Positions 46,793 to 58,089 of a stretch of 64,000 nt of DNA are shown here, one piece after another; the stretch's first letter is position 1; each line of letters opens with the position of its first letter. Made by a program: the position numbers and the translations under genes. The stretch is from Pohlia nutans (lineage: Eukaryota; Streptophyta; Bryopsida; Bryales; Mniaceae). The stretch is taken from the NCBI GenBank assembly GCA_022496805.1, contig CM040088.1, forward strand, positions 11,625,001 to 11,689,000. Reading direction: 5' to 3'. Below the pieces are notes generated by a model. That model was not told the DNA's origin, ran no database searches, and saw only the letters and a program-made list of their open reading frames with translations.

Positions 46793-47513
46793 GCTCGTTA
46801 CAAGCTCCACCACTGATAATATGGTGTAGGTTGTTGCTCATCGTAAAGACAACTTGTGTGATTTCTTTTGTGATTGCTCCAGGGATTAGGGATTTGAAAA
46901 GGATGCAGCTTGCACGAAGGAAAAGTTTTGTGATTATGAGAGTACCGTGATGGATTTTATTGTGAAGTTTGTGATCGATCAGAAGAGGAATGAATCTCTT
47001 TTGTCAGCTTTCACTCATATTTCCAATAGTTCAGGGTTTGCAGAGATTTTAGGGTTTGCAACGTCTGAAATAAAAACATTTTGGGTCCTCCTTAGGCTAA
47101 CACGTGGCATCCCGGTTAGTGCACAAATTAATTAATTATTGTTCAATTTGTTACTTCGGCATGTCGATAACTACTACAGCACTTGACTAGATGAACAGCT
47201 CGATTAATGCTTCAGTGATTTCGCTTCTGAGCTCTACCACATTGAGTATATACACCAGCTAGATTACCGTATGATGAAGAACAAAATGATGTTTCCCCAA
47301 CAACGGAATGATGTCCTTTCATTCTTGCATGTGAAACTCTACCCTTTCTGGAAAATGGTAAGCCAATCAGTCCACACTAAATAACACGAACACATACTTG
47401 AAGCTCAATCACTGAATGGAAAGGCGAAATGGTGTCCTGAGAAAATTTACATGTACAAGGTGCCGCAGAAGTCCAGGAATTAGCAACTACAAAACCGATG
47501 TGGAGGTCCTCAA
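46793..47513. other. Downstream flank of the ALP1-like gene, no gene seen
   Basis: The composition changes to less AT-rich at 46793. A plus-strand frame at 46947-47135 is short and has no motif. Most of the rest is probably 3' flank of the minus-strand gene ending at 47514. Confidence 0.4.
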
Positions 47514-50500
47514 TCACGAATGACCTTCAAAAAACAAGTGATTAGCAAGAGCGTCCCTCAAATAGCTTCCTATAGGGTCAATTGACATTACGCTCTGTTG
47601 CCTGCATCAAGAAAGTACGTTGTCAGTGCTATTGAACAGCATTTTATATATTTCCAGATCGCCAGATTTTGACTGCCAACAAAAGTCCAGTGAAATGAAT
47701 CCAAAGTGTCCGTCACCACCTTTCAACTTAATGCGATATTTTCTAACACAACACGAAGCAGATGGTAAACAAATTGCCATAGTGTGCTATCAATGGGAAA
47801 TGCTCGTAACCAACCCGGAAAAAAATGATGAGAAAAAACGCTAGAACTTAACCCCTAAAGGACCAAGGATTTATGGCTTTAATCAATCATACTGAGAAAT
47901 ATAATTCAGATGGGACCTAATTTTATATCACCGGAATCAGTGAAGAACATTGCATGTGTTTGTCAAGAAACAAATAAAGAAAAGCAAGTCCACATAAGAT
48001 GTACTCAAAACTGCTAAAAACATATGAGGCCTGATTCGGGCTCCTTGGTCCTTTAGGGGTTAATGCTGTAAAAATTCCTAAAGCAGCATCAGGGTCAGTG
48101 GAAATTCAGATAAAAGAGAGACGAAGAGATATACCTGTAATTCTCATCGTGATGACCAAAAAGAGCAATTCCGTCTTGAAGATCGTCACCCTTATCAATC
48201 ATAATGTTGTGCAACAAGCAACAGCAAAGGATCAAGTGCGGAAGCTTCTTCAAATCAGGCCGCCACATGGTGTGGTGCAATATCCGCCATGCTCCTTTCA
48301 GCCTTGCAAACGCAACTTCCACCACCATGCGGGTGCACATGTGCTTGTAATTAAAGTTATCCTGGATGCTGGGCACGCCACCCACATCCAGCGGGTAGGG
48401 AGAGATAAGCCACGGTCGAAGGGGGTAACCCTCGTCTCCAATGATATACTCTCTCAAGGGAAACCCCTGCAGGAATTCCAAATATTAAATCAAACGCCAC
48501 GTAAAAGACTCCAGAGCATAGAATGCCAGAATGCCCCTCAAGCGGAAATGCTCTGAATTGAAAATTTGTGGAGTTCGTTTTTCTAGGCTACTCTTTGAAC
48601 CACAAAAGGGATACTTTTTGACTTTGACATACTGTACTTCCATTCTATATTTTATAGAACATTAGTACAAAACAGTTTTGGGATTCATGCTATTCAATTT
48701 CCAAGAAAAACAAAAAAATTCAAGTAACACAAAAACCAAGAAAAACTTGGATGGATGAAAAATGCATCATCAGAAGACCGTTGTTGATTCTGTAAATGGT
48801 CCATCATCCAGAAAATGCACTTCGGCAGCGAATGAGCTTGTTTTAAAGCAAGTTTGTTTGACTGGGATGAAGGATAGATACGTACATGTAATAACTGACC
48901 GGGACCATTTAGAATTTCCCCATTCTCACACCGCCTGTACAACCCTGAGCTGCGAAGAGCCCCGGAATCAGTCACGGAACCTGGCAAACCAGTAAACACA
49001 TCCCGAATGCGCCCATCACTGTCCACAACAGCTTGCACGACCATACTGTAGTTATGTTCCCGGTCAAACCAATCTGCTGTTGAATCTCCAACCTGCAGAA
49101 ACATCAAACGAATCATATCACACAAAATCAACATGTCAAAAAAGGGATGACAGCAACAGGGAATTCAAATTGCTGAACTCGAATCCATATCCACAACTTC
49201 AATTATTAACTTTTTCCACCATTTCTACTGCCTGCACGTAGCCATGCCAAATCATGATCTAACCCCCCAAAAGGACCAAGTTTGAAAATGACCAATTCAA
49301 TTGATCATATTGTGAAAAACATATAATTCAGACCAAATTTTAGTGCATTGGTCATATTCAGAAATAATGCATTGTATGTGTACTAACGGTTTAACCCCTA
49401 AAGGACCAAGAATTCATGGTTTTAAAACGACAAAGTCAATTGATTATATTGTGAAAAATATAATTCAAATAGGACCAAATTTTATATCACCAGGACCGGT
49501 GAAAAACATTGCATGTGCTGGTCCAAATTTTTAAAAAATTGAACAAAAGAAAGTCATTCACATGACCCACTCAAAAGTGCTAAAAAAAAACATGACGCTC
49601 AATTTGGCAATAAGAAAAAACACCTGAAGCTCCATGACAATGTGCGTGACATCCACAGCACCACAGCAATTCGGCAAACCGTGCAGTTTCCGAAAGCCTT
49701 CCTTCACGTGCTCCATTTCTTCCCCGCGAGGCCAATGCATGTGATGCATCGCCCGCTTCTCCATAGACTTGATAAATTTCCACGTGGTTTTACAAACCGT
49801 GGAAGTACCCACGCCAAAAAGCTCCCCGATGGTGGTATGCGCGTACCCCGACGCCAGTCGCCGCAACGCAATGGCCACCTGCCAGTGTTGCCGAAAACAA
49901 TCAGAATCTTTCTGTCATAACATTCAGTAGCCTTCAAAGGGACTGCCTCAGTCCCAATGAATGATGAGGAATATCCCTCATCATCTCATGAGCCCCATCA
50001 GTAGCTAAGAGGACATGTGGCAGGAGATGAAACCCCAAGGCAGCCCTATGAGAGTTACTTAATGTTATGGTTTTGTTCCGTTTTTCAATTGCATTTTCGA
50101 TTGCCTTACACTGCATTCTTTTTCAATTCCATTTCTAAACACTATGTTCTTAAGCTATAAGTACACATACAATGCATTGTTTCCAATTCTGTTTCTGAAG
50201 ACTATGTTCTCGAGCTGCAAGTACACATACAACGCATTTTTTTCAATTATGTTTCTTAAGACTCTGTTCTTAAGCTGCAAGTACACATACAATGCATTTC
50301 TTTCAATTGTGTTTCTAAAGACTCTGTTCTTGAGCTATAAGTACACATACAATGCATTTTTTTCAATTTTCTGTTTCGAAAGACTGTAAGTACACACACA
50401 AAGATTGAAAAACGTCAAAAACAATTCAGAACTAGGAATCGGAGAGCCACCTGCTTTTCGACCGGGATGAAGCGGCCCTCGATGCTCATGAAATTGGCCG

Positions 50501-50885
50501 GCGTGGCGGACTCCAGATCCGGCTTCACCAGGGAGCAAATGTAATCGAACGTGGACTTGGAAACCCTAAAATTGGTCACCCAGCGCTCCTCGTCGGGATC
50601 GGAACTCGTCCGGAACTCGTCCCACCAAGTGGTGGCCCTCGATTGGGAGATGTACTCTCCCAAGCGCGCAATGGCCTCGTCGTCTGCCATGGACGCGATC
50701 AACGCCGGCATGTACGAATCGTCATCGTTTTCTTCGTACTTGCGTTTGCGTGGCATCGCGCCGCCATCGCCTCCCACGCAACTCCCCGTCAAGCTCGCGG
50801 TTCCCGAAATGAACTGCAGCGCCACGTTCACGGCTGCCGCGGACGCCGCGAGCGCTCCGAACACCACCTGCTGATTATTCTCCAT
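47514..50885 (-). CDS. ALP1/HARBI1-like protein (Harbinger transposase-derived nuclease), 5 exons
   Basis: Minus-strand exons are 50885-50451, 49878-49624, 49092-48886, 48466-48135 and 47601-47514. The phases agree (0,0,0,2) and give 438 aa. N-terminal half: WWDEF, FRVSKSTFDYICSLVKPDLE and the VAIALRRLASGYAHTTIGEL trihelix/HTH region. DDE_4 nuclease part: PNCCGAVDVTHIVM (D221), FDREHNYSMVVQAVVDSDGR, YIIGDEGYPLRPWL (D310), VVEVAFARLKGAWRILH (E349) and LILCCCLLHNIMID. The layout matches plant ALP1, a domesticated Harbinger protein acting with Polycomb in the nucleus. As I recall, Arabidopsis ALP1 lacks the full catalytic set, whereas all three acids are kept here. No terminal repeats surround it and its introns are full of foreign elements, so it is probably a host gene rather than a mobile one. 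The ATG at 50885 is the first in frame. Confidence 0.9.
47848..48063. mobile_element. Family B TTAA element, complete, in ALP1-like intron 4
   Basis: It runs from TTAACCCCTAAAGGACCAAG to CTTGGTCCTTTAGGGGTTAA, 216 bp with exact inverse tips of at least 18 bp. It is the best-preserved family B copy and a good reference for the family. Confidence 0.9.
49258..49612 (+). mobile_element. Two truncated family B TTAA copies in ALP1-like intron 2
   Basis: The first copy starts near 49260 (CTAACCCCCCAAAAGGACCA) and is broken near 49388. The second starts TTAACCCCTAAAGGACCAAG at 49391 and runs to about 49612 without its right terminus, 11 bases before the exon 2 boundary at 49624. Both carry GTGAAAAACATTGCATGTG-like interiors. 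Confidence 0.7.
49918..50069. mobile_element. Family H inverted-repeat element in ALP1-like intron 1
   Basis: The left end is TAACATTCAGTAGCCTTCAA; the right end ATGAGAGTTACTTAATGTTA is its weaker inverse. The interior (GAGGAATATCCCTCATCATC, GACATGTGGCAGG) is related to the larger copy at 59508-59823. About 150 bp. Confidence 0.65.
50132..50390. repeat. 60-bp minisatellite, about 4.3 copies, in ALP1-like intron 1
   Basis: Units start near 50132, 50192, 50252 and 50312, with a partial unit after 50374. Each carries CTNTGTTCTTAAGCT and AAGTACACATACAATGCATT. The period of 60 is a multiple of three, which keeps a plus-strand frame open through all units. That frame is a by-product and not a gene. 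Confidence 0.9.
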
Positions 50886-51576
50886 GCTCTGCACCAAACC
50901 CTAAAAATCCAAATTCAACTCATTCTTGGAAACCCCGGCATTGTCAGCTCTGTGGAATTCGGAACCCTTAGAATCGGTACGAAACTCCGAGAAAAAAATC
51001 GCGAAAAAGGCACACAGAGTTGAAGGCCTTGTTTTATTGCGCCATCTGTGTAGAGGTTCTGCAAATTGACTGACGAACGCGAATGTGAAGCGAGTGATTT
51101 TTCAAGGAAGGATTGCAAACTTGTGATCATACAAGTTCATAATCGTGATGCGGGAGGAGATGATTCGACGATTTCTACAAGGCTTCTGAAATTTTGTGTT
51201 GCGTTTGGGGAGGGAATGAAAGCAAGTCCACCGGTGAGGCTGGTATCTCTATTTCCGTAAAGCACTCGGATAGTTTGTTCAATAGAAAATGAGGGAGTTC
51301 ATAGAGCGAAATCCCCTAGGGAAAATGGTGGAACAGAATGCCCTCATCAGAAGAAAAATGGTGGAATGGAATTCCCTCGTTGCTTTACGTATTAGAGAAC
51401 AGCCCTCAAGGGTGGATTTTGGTCTGGAGCAAGCCCAGCAGGGTGACAAAAAATGCCAAAAAAAATAGGACAATTATTTCTAGAGAGAGGGAGTATGTTT
51501 GTTTTTTGCATGACGTTTTATTGTGCTTGAATCAGTGTATGGTTGAGTCAAATTGATAGGTCCCTACATTAACTTA
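50886..51576. other. 5' flank of the ALP1-like gene
   Basis: Leader and promoter region of the minus-strand gene. No TATA box was picked out. An inverted pair (GAAATCCC/GGGATTTC-like and GGAATTCCCTC / GAGGGNATTCC) near 51290-51380 may be a decayed miniature element. No gene was seen. Confidence 0.4.
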
Positions 51577-52446
51577 GGACCGCTTTACATGACGGACCAA
51601 AGCCAATTAAATGTGAAGCTATTTAACAAGAATTTTTAACTCATGCCAAGAAAAGAGGAAGCTATGACACAGCCCAAGGGAAGTGAATTGGGTTTTTATT
51701 TTGGTTTAACCCAATTCTCTTTAATTCTTAGGATTGTGTCAAATTTTAACTTTGGGCATTTTCATGGTAGGTCAGCAAAAAAATGTAGTTACATGATGCG
51801 ATTTTGACCCCTCATTATTATCGTGGCTTCATAAATATATTTTAAATTGAACTTTTAAAAATTTAAAGATGCAAATGCAAAAGATCTTTTGAAATAAGCT
51901 AATTCCAAAATACCATTGCATTTATACCCACATGTGTAATTTTGAAAGTCGGTTACATGTTGTAATAGGATTGGTTAACGCTTTGATTGATATGTCTAAT
52001 TGAAGATATGGTAATGGCAATTTTTTTCCCTCAATTCCTACTACAAACAGGTATCAAAGCCCAAAATATTCCCAAAAGATTTCTAGAATATTCTAGAGAG
52101 ATTTTGAAATAATATAAAACATGCAAAAAAATTCCAAAGATTTTGTAAAAAATCCATTTTTAAAATTTAAAGATACTTTCTGTAATTAATATTTAGTGTT
52201 ATTGGCAAATGATTTACACACTATACGGTTTTTTTTTTACCAACTAGTTGGCCTAACCATGAAAACACCCTTTAGTGCATTAGATTATAATTTCAATCCA
52301 TTAGAATATGAATTTTCAAGGAATGGCCTTGACTTCTTCATGTAAAGCCTTTAGGGTTGATTTCGTGAATTCAACCAATCAACTAGAAGGATTCAAGTAT
52401 GTGAGAGCTTCAAATTGGCTTTGGCCCGTCATGTAAAGCAACCTTT
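51577..52446. mobile_element. Inverted-repeat element (CTTTACATGACGG ends), with a nested insert
   Basis: Ends: GCTTTACATGACGGACCAAA at the left, and read inversely GCTTTACATGACGGGCCAAA at the right. The inverted similarity continues about 40 bp (AGCCAATT, TGAAGCT). A large stem-loop (GAATTGGGTT / AACCCAATTC, about 51688-51720) lies inside. Possible TA flanks. A family G element is nested at 51752-52274. Confidence 0.75.
51752..52274. mobile_element. Family G element nested in the 51577 element
   Basis: The left end is TTTGGGCATTTTCATGGTAG; the right end reads inversely as AAAGGGTGTTTTCATGGTTA. It matches 43022-43454 at the ends. AT-rich interior without frames. Confidence 0.65.
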
Positions 52447-53237
52447 AGCTTTCAGGTTCACTTATGCAAAGACTTGCTCGTGCGATTTATTTATTTTGAA
52501 GGCGTCTTGCATTGAAATTCTCTTCAAACTTAGTGTATATTTTGGCATGAGCATTGTCATCACTGTATAGGTAAAGAAAGTTAGAGCTAAGTTCCATGGG
52601 TTTGAGAAATTACCCATGAAAGTAGGCAAGAGGAGGAGAAAAGTGGGACTTGGGTTTGTCTCATACCCAGCCACGAAGTTGTGCACATTCCATGAACTTG
52701 CATAAGTGACGTTTTAATTGGTTAGGGTGAATCATGTACAATTTGTTTTCGTAAGGGAAAAGTTACCATGAAATCTTGCACTTAGAACCCTCCATACTTC
52801 ATGACAACTTCTCCACTACAATACCTTTTTCTCAAACTTAAAATGTTGAACTTGATCCTCAAAGTCTCTAGAAACTTGATCTTTAGTGAGATACTTCACC
52901 CATGAAACTTGGCCCTTAGAGAAGAGTTCGAATGTCTAAGATCTGTGACGGAATGGATGCCTGATCATCCCATGTCTAGTTTTTGTAAGATTTCAGAAAC
53001 CTTGAAAACTGTTCTTTTCTTTCATTTCTTTTCAGTTCACTTGTTTATTCAAAAAAAATTCTCGTTTCTTTTCACTAAACGGGGGAATGACTTGCATCTG
53101 TCAAATTCGAAATTCTGTTTCCTTCTGACGTGCTTGGGCTTCGGAATTCGCCTGTAATGTATAAATCATACAAGTAACATCTCCGTAGCATGTCAAGGGC
53201 TCGGGGTTCGATTCCCTAATGTAAATTCATCACCACT
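52447..53237. other. Spacer before the tRNA gene
   Basis: No supported gene. The frames at 52462-52686 and 52909-53157 have no motifs and lie in mixed-composition sequence. Confidence 0.45.
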
Positions 53238-53311
53238 GCTTCTATAGCTCAGTTGGCTAGAGCACCCGTTTAGTAAGCGGGAGGTCCTGAGTTCAACTCT
53301 CAGTGGAAGCA
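53238..53311 (+). tRNA. tRNA-Thr (anticodon AGT)
   Basis: A 74-base cloverleaf. The acceptor stem GCTTCTA pairs with TGGAAGC (one T-G pair). The D arm is GCTC-AGTTGGCTA-GAGC, the anticodon arm CCCGT-TTAGTAA-GCGGG with AGT at the wobble-ready position, and the T arm CTGAG-TTCAACT-CTCAG. The discriminator base is A. The internal A box (TAGCTCAGTTGG) and B box (GTTCAACTC) are present. A T run follows at about 53322 as a Pol III terminator. No intron and no encoded CCA, as expected for a nuclear gene. Confidence 0.96.
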
Positions 53312-53320
53312 CTCGATGAT

Positions 53321-53327
53321 CTTTTTG
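53321..53327 (+). terminator. Pol III terminator of tRNA-Thr
   Basis: A run of five T residues, ten or so bases after the tRNA 3' end, fits RNA polymerase III termination. Confidence 0.6.
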
Positions 53328-55171
53328 CTTGTTTACTTTCCTGCCATCCTCCTTCGAATGTCTGAAGGAGCTCGTTACAGAGACAGTTTTACTGTTTGCC
53401 AACAATTAAAGATGGACAAGCCACTGCCGCAATCATCAGTTCTATCTTAGGCAATCGAAGAAGTATTAGTCTCTCGAATTTGCCAACATAGGTTTGTGTT
53501 GTTTCAGTTGGTCATAGGTTTGTGTTTCAATGACACAAAAGCAACACAACATGGTCAATGATTCAGTGTTATAACAACAATGACAAAATCAATGGCATAC
53601 GAAGTTGCATATTAAATGACATTTAGAATGTTTTCTTTCATAGAGACCAGTATGACGATCATATGGTACAAGAATATTGGGTCAAATCGTTAGAGTGCAT
53701 GACTGTAGAAAGGTCCAAGGCTCCTTGTGACTGCCATTGTAGTATACCTTAGAGTACAACAAATATGCTCTCATTTGCACCGTTTGATCATACCTGAGGT
53801 TGACACCCCAAAAGTTATTCCTCAATCAAAGAAACAACAAGGCTTGCGCATTGAGATAGATAAACCAAGTAGCTAGGGGCAAGAACACTACTGACATGTA
53901 TAGTGACATTTATGTACCACCATCAATTACAGACAAACACTACAAATTTAGAATGTATTCAATCTATCAATGTTTGTTGTATTTTGCAACATCTCTAACA
54001 AATTGCTTGAGCAAGTGTGGGTATTCTGACTTGGTTCGGCACTTAGCACAACCCAAGTTTAGTTGATCTGTGAGGTTGAATTCATTCCACATCCGCGTGA
54101 TCCGATAGGGATTATCAAACCTCTCGTCTCATAATCTAATCAAAATTACAACGCAATTATCTTATGAACATATCAGAAAGTAGTCAATCAACAAATGTTA
54201 TCAATACTTTTTAGTTTTAGTTTCTTGTTTTGAATGAAATGGATCTAGTGGTTTGCTTATATGCTTTGAAAAGAAAAGGGTTTCTATAGCATACAAGGTC
54301 AGTGGAAAGGCATGGAAGATGGACATGTGTGTTTAAGACCTTATCAACTTTGTAATAGTTCCGTGATCTGCCACACCTTAAGTACTTTCAGACTTCTCAA
54401 GATATTTGAGTAAACTGAATGTATACACTCTTAATACAATTCTAGCCTTCTATGCTTCCATGTTGAAAGTGAGGCATGGCATAATAATGAATGCAGTTTT
54501 TCTTCCGTGTTTCTTTTTAAGATTCCTTAAAAAAAGAGGTTATATGGGGATCCTGAGCTGCCGTGACTCACAATGTCAATTACAACATCTCATGCAATCA
54601 AATTTGGATTGTCGGATTATAAGAAACTGAATTTCCTTCGATTCAAAGTAATTTTGGAAATTTGGACCATTCAAATGTTGATCAAGTAACATAAGGATCA
54701 AGAAAATTTACCTACTTGTGGTGGACAGAGGAGAAGTCTGAATCTGTTCATTATCCACTAATCATAGGGAAGGGTTAAAAGTCACAAAACTTAGCCAGCT
54801 CTTATCCATAGGCGGAGGCTCTTTAAAAGAACCAAAGCACCACATCTCATGCAATTTTGGGCAGAAGGAGCTGTTCTTCATGGTGAGACTGTTGCATTGC
54901 AAGAGGTGAAGCTACAGTACCGTCATTTCCTTGACGCAGATTTTCCTTGATCCCAAGCCAACCATGGGAGATCGACCAGCCATGCTTAGCTTAATATACT
55001 AGAAGAAAATACAGCATAACTAGACTGATCGTACAACTATTCACTTGTAACATGATTGCCCTGATCATACAAAGAACATTACACTAAAAGCTTTCACGTA
55101 TACTTGTGACCAGGAGAATCAACCGCCATTCATGAGCCTATCAAAGATTTACATGTGGACGAGCAAGAGAT
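53328..55171. other. Spacer, no supported gene
   Basis: No recognisable coding frame or terminal repeats. The last few hundred bases should be 3' flank of the 6PGL gene. The frame at 54406-54630 lacks motifs. Confidence 0.45.
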
Positions 55172-57146
55172 TTACAACTTTGCAGTAGCAGGTTTGTCAG
55201 TGAACCAGATGAGTTTCCCATTGAGGGGGCGTGCGCTCTGCGATGGAAGCTCCCCTAGCGGCAGCTCCTCGCCAAACACCTTGGCCAGCATGTCGGCCTT
55301 GCCGGCCCCATTCGCAACGAACGTCACATTAGCTGCAGCTTGCACCACTGGCATTGTGAAGGTGATCCGCTCCGGAGGTGGCTTGGGAGAGTCGGTGATC
55401 GGAGCGATCCACTTGTCCTTGACCAGCACAAGCGGGTGATGTGGGAAAAGGGAACAGCAATGGCCGTCTGGTCCCATTCCCAGAAGCAACAGATCAAACC
55501 GTGGGTAACCATCTGCTGACATAGCAACCACTCCCGTCTTCGTCAGTTTCTTGATAACCATCTCGTAATCCTCTGCAGCGGCTTCTGTCGACAACGTGTC
55601 GTTGATTGCGTACACTTGCCCCGAGGGAATTGGTACCTGCAGAGAGAACAGCACCTTTCCAAATCACCAATCCACTCTTTTTCGGGTAGTCAATATCTAA
55701 AGTTTTCTCCATTATTCTCTCAAAACTTAGCACATGGGGCTTGGTCGGTCCTTTGAGGGTTGACAGAGATACATACTCACACCAATAGAGTCATTGCAAC
55801 TCTTGATAAAGTTCGAAAAAAATACGCTGAAGGAAGATTTAGATCTTTCCATTTCCATTTCGATAGAGGGATACAATAGGATATCGAAATGTCGAAAATG
55901 TAGAGACTGAAAGTCACCTTGGACAGAAGTCCGTCCCAAGCAAGCTTGTAGTTGCTGTCTGGATGATCCTTCTTCACCACGCGCTCATCTGCCCAGAAAA
56001 CATGCCACCTCGCCCAATCTACGGACTCCAGGTATGGAGATTCACACAGTTTCCTGAAAAAGTATGAGCTCCAAGTCAACACCGTGACCTAAATCAAACG
56101 CACAAAACAAAATACTACAAAAATGTCCGCAAGGTGTATTGTCCTACATCGACAGCAGATGGTCTTCCACGATTTTCTCCCAAATCAAAGAACCAGTATC
56201 GATTACAAATTTGAACCCCTGAGCATCTAAAACACCCGATATGGCCATCTGCATCACTGAACTTTGCAACGGTGGCATTTCTCGATTTACCTCGGTTTTC
56301 TGATTACAATACATCATTTTCAAGCTCTTGTACTATACTACAAGATCAATAGTGTCGATTGTGTCAAACTGAAGTCATTTTCACACAAACAGATGATTTG
56401 CAGCAGGGTTCCAATTCTCCTACACTACAGAAAATACACAGTGGACGCTTAGGGGTTAAGCTAGGGACACCAGAGCGCCACTTAATCAGATGATTAGCTG
56501 GCGACATTCCCTTCATCAACATGTACCAAGCGATTTTAGAACATCTATCAATAAACTTTGACCTTTCGTAACGGCATCCTCTGGTGCGTTGCAATTCTCT
56601 TTCATTCACTAACAAAACCACATCAAAATTTGACCAGTGCGATAATAGGAAAGACAAATAGCACAATCAATTAGACAAACCACGGACATAATTCAATAAA
56701 CCCTCAGCAAATCACTCGAAACACGAAGTTCCTCGATCACATCAAAATTTCACACAAGAGTATGCAGGATCCACTAACCCTAAAGTCTTGATGAGGGAAC
56801 CGCCAGATAACACGACGGAGAACGCCCCGTGAGCCACGACCGCGTCCTCTGCCACGCGCGCCACATGCGCGGCCAAGCTAACGCTGAGCTCGTCCGCATC
56901 CTGGTACACTTGCAGATCCTGGTCCTTCTTCAACCGGCCCAAATTGCCCGCCATGTCTACCTTCCCCGCCCGAACAACCAATGCTGCAATCCCCGACCTG
57001 GAACCCGTGCTCAAAACCGGAATGCTCACTCGTGTTGTGGTTCTGGGAGAAGTTGCCAAGAGGTTTGATCGGAGAGAGGAGGTGCAGGGCGATGATGGCT
57101 TGCTGATTGCGATACAAGTGGCGATGCGAGAATGCATGGCTGCCAT
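55172..57146 (-). CDS. PGL: 6-Phosphogluconolactonase, probably plastidial, 3 exons
   Basis: It hydrolyses 6-phosphogluconolactone to 6-phosphogluconate, step two of the oxidative pentose phosphate pathway. Exons on the minus strand are 57146-56779, 56053-55918 and 55636-55172 (phases 2 and 0), giving 322 aa, close to plastidial Arabidopsis PGL3. The first 55-60 residues are rich in Ser, Thr, Arg and Ala with few acids (ISKPSSPCTSSLRSNLLATS), as in a transit peptide. Enzyme motifs: FSVVLSGGSL, WADERVVKKDHPDSNY (143-158), LLLGMGPDGHCCSLFP (with GMGPDGH at 221-227), SPKPPPERITFTMPVV and the C-terminal LIWFTDKPATAKL. The start is MAAMHSR at 57146; upstream in-frame codons lack ATG. Intron 1 holds a family D element, and a chain of TTAA elements begins 159 bp upstream of the ATG. 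Confidence 0.95.
56211..56459. mobile_element. Family D TTAA element in 6PGL intron 1
   Basis: It starts TTGAACCCCTGAGCATCTAA (worn TTAA) and ends GTGGACGCTTAGGGGTTAA. Homologous end to end with 26041-26290. About 249 bp; splice sites are untouched. Confidence 0.8.
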
Positions 57147-57304
57147 GACGACTATGAATGACGCCCTTTTTGCTTCTTCCTCCTCTTCTTCTTCTTCGCA
57201 TCTTCCGTCGTCGATGAATTTTGGGATCCTTTCGTTCTTGGGCGTCAAGACCAAGACTGGACTGAACTTTGGTTTTGGTTTTCAAAGTTTGGGTCCTTTT
57301 TATT

Positions 57305-57552
57305 TTAACCCTTAATCCTTACAGACATGGCTTTTCTAATTCCTACACCCAAAATCTTTTTTAAACTTCATTTTAAGTATGATTCTCTTTTTAATTTTCT
57401 TTGGTTCTATTCTACAAAAGTAAAGATGCCTTAAATATGTTTGATTTGGCATTTAAAAAATCCCATTTGATTCAACGGAGTAGAAGTTATGAGCAAGATT
57501 CTCTCCAAATAAAAGTAAGCCTTTGGGGCTTAGTATGTCCTTTAAGGGTTAA
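57305..57552. mobile_element. Family C TTAA element, first link of a chain
   Basis: It runs from TTAACCCTTAATCCTTACAG to AGTATGTCCTTTAAGGGTTAA. Homologous to 39535-39763. Its right TTAA is shared with the next element. It lies 159 bp upstream of the 6PGL start codon, so it probably abuts the core promoter. Confidence 0.8.
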
Positions 57553-58089
57553 CCGCTAAATGACAGAGGGGTAAAGGCAAAACCTAGATGTGTTATAAAA
57601 TGTTACTTCTGCAACTTTGATGAAGTTTGGTTCAAAAGAGAAAATGAAAAGCATGATGTTTAGTAATTATCCGTATGGTCAAACTTTCAAGAATAGTTTT
57701 AGATACTCACTTAATGAATTTGGAAGAATTTACCATTGAATATTCACCAAAACTACAAGATTTATTTTTAAAATTTAAAATTTGATATGATTGGTTAAAA
57801 CTTGACATTTTATTCTAAAATTAAAACAGGCAAAAATTTGAAAGGATCACTTTCCCGAAATAGTAAGTTTTATAACACTAGGACAATATTGAGGTCTTTG
57901 TCTTTGAAAAATTCCTTAGTGAACTTCAATATTGCAAATGAAATGTATCAAACAACACTAGAATATGATCTCTTTCCCCAATTCTTCGACAAAACATCAA
58001 AACTTGAAAAATATCATTTCTTGACCATGGGCAGTCACTGTTGTTTGGGCTGCGACCAAAAAAAGGTCGATCGGTGACTTAGGGGTTAA
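57549..58089 (+). mobile_element. TTAA element (CTAAATGAC type), second link
   Basis: It runs from TTAACCGCTAAATGACAGAG to CGGTGACTTAGGGGTTAA, 541 bp. It is present again in inverted orientation immediately to the right (58086-58742). The frame at 57802-58077 is repeat-derived. Confidence 0.75.

Noticed and set aside
48694..49134. Separate small genes at the Harbinger-like exons
   Set aside because: The frames join with exact phases into one 438-aa protein, so they are exons of one gene.
50144..50389. Repetitive 81-aa protein on the plus strand
   Set aside because: It is a frame kept open by the 60-bp minisatellite inside an intron of the opposite-strand gene.
53193..53405. 70-aa minus-strand frame
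   Set aside because: It overlaps the tRNA-Thr gene on the opposite strand.
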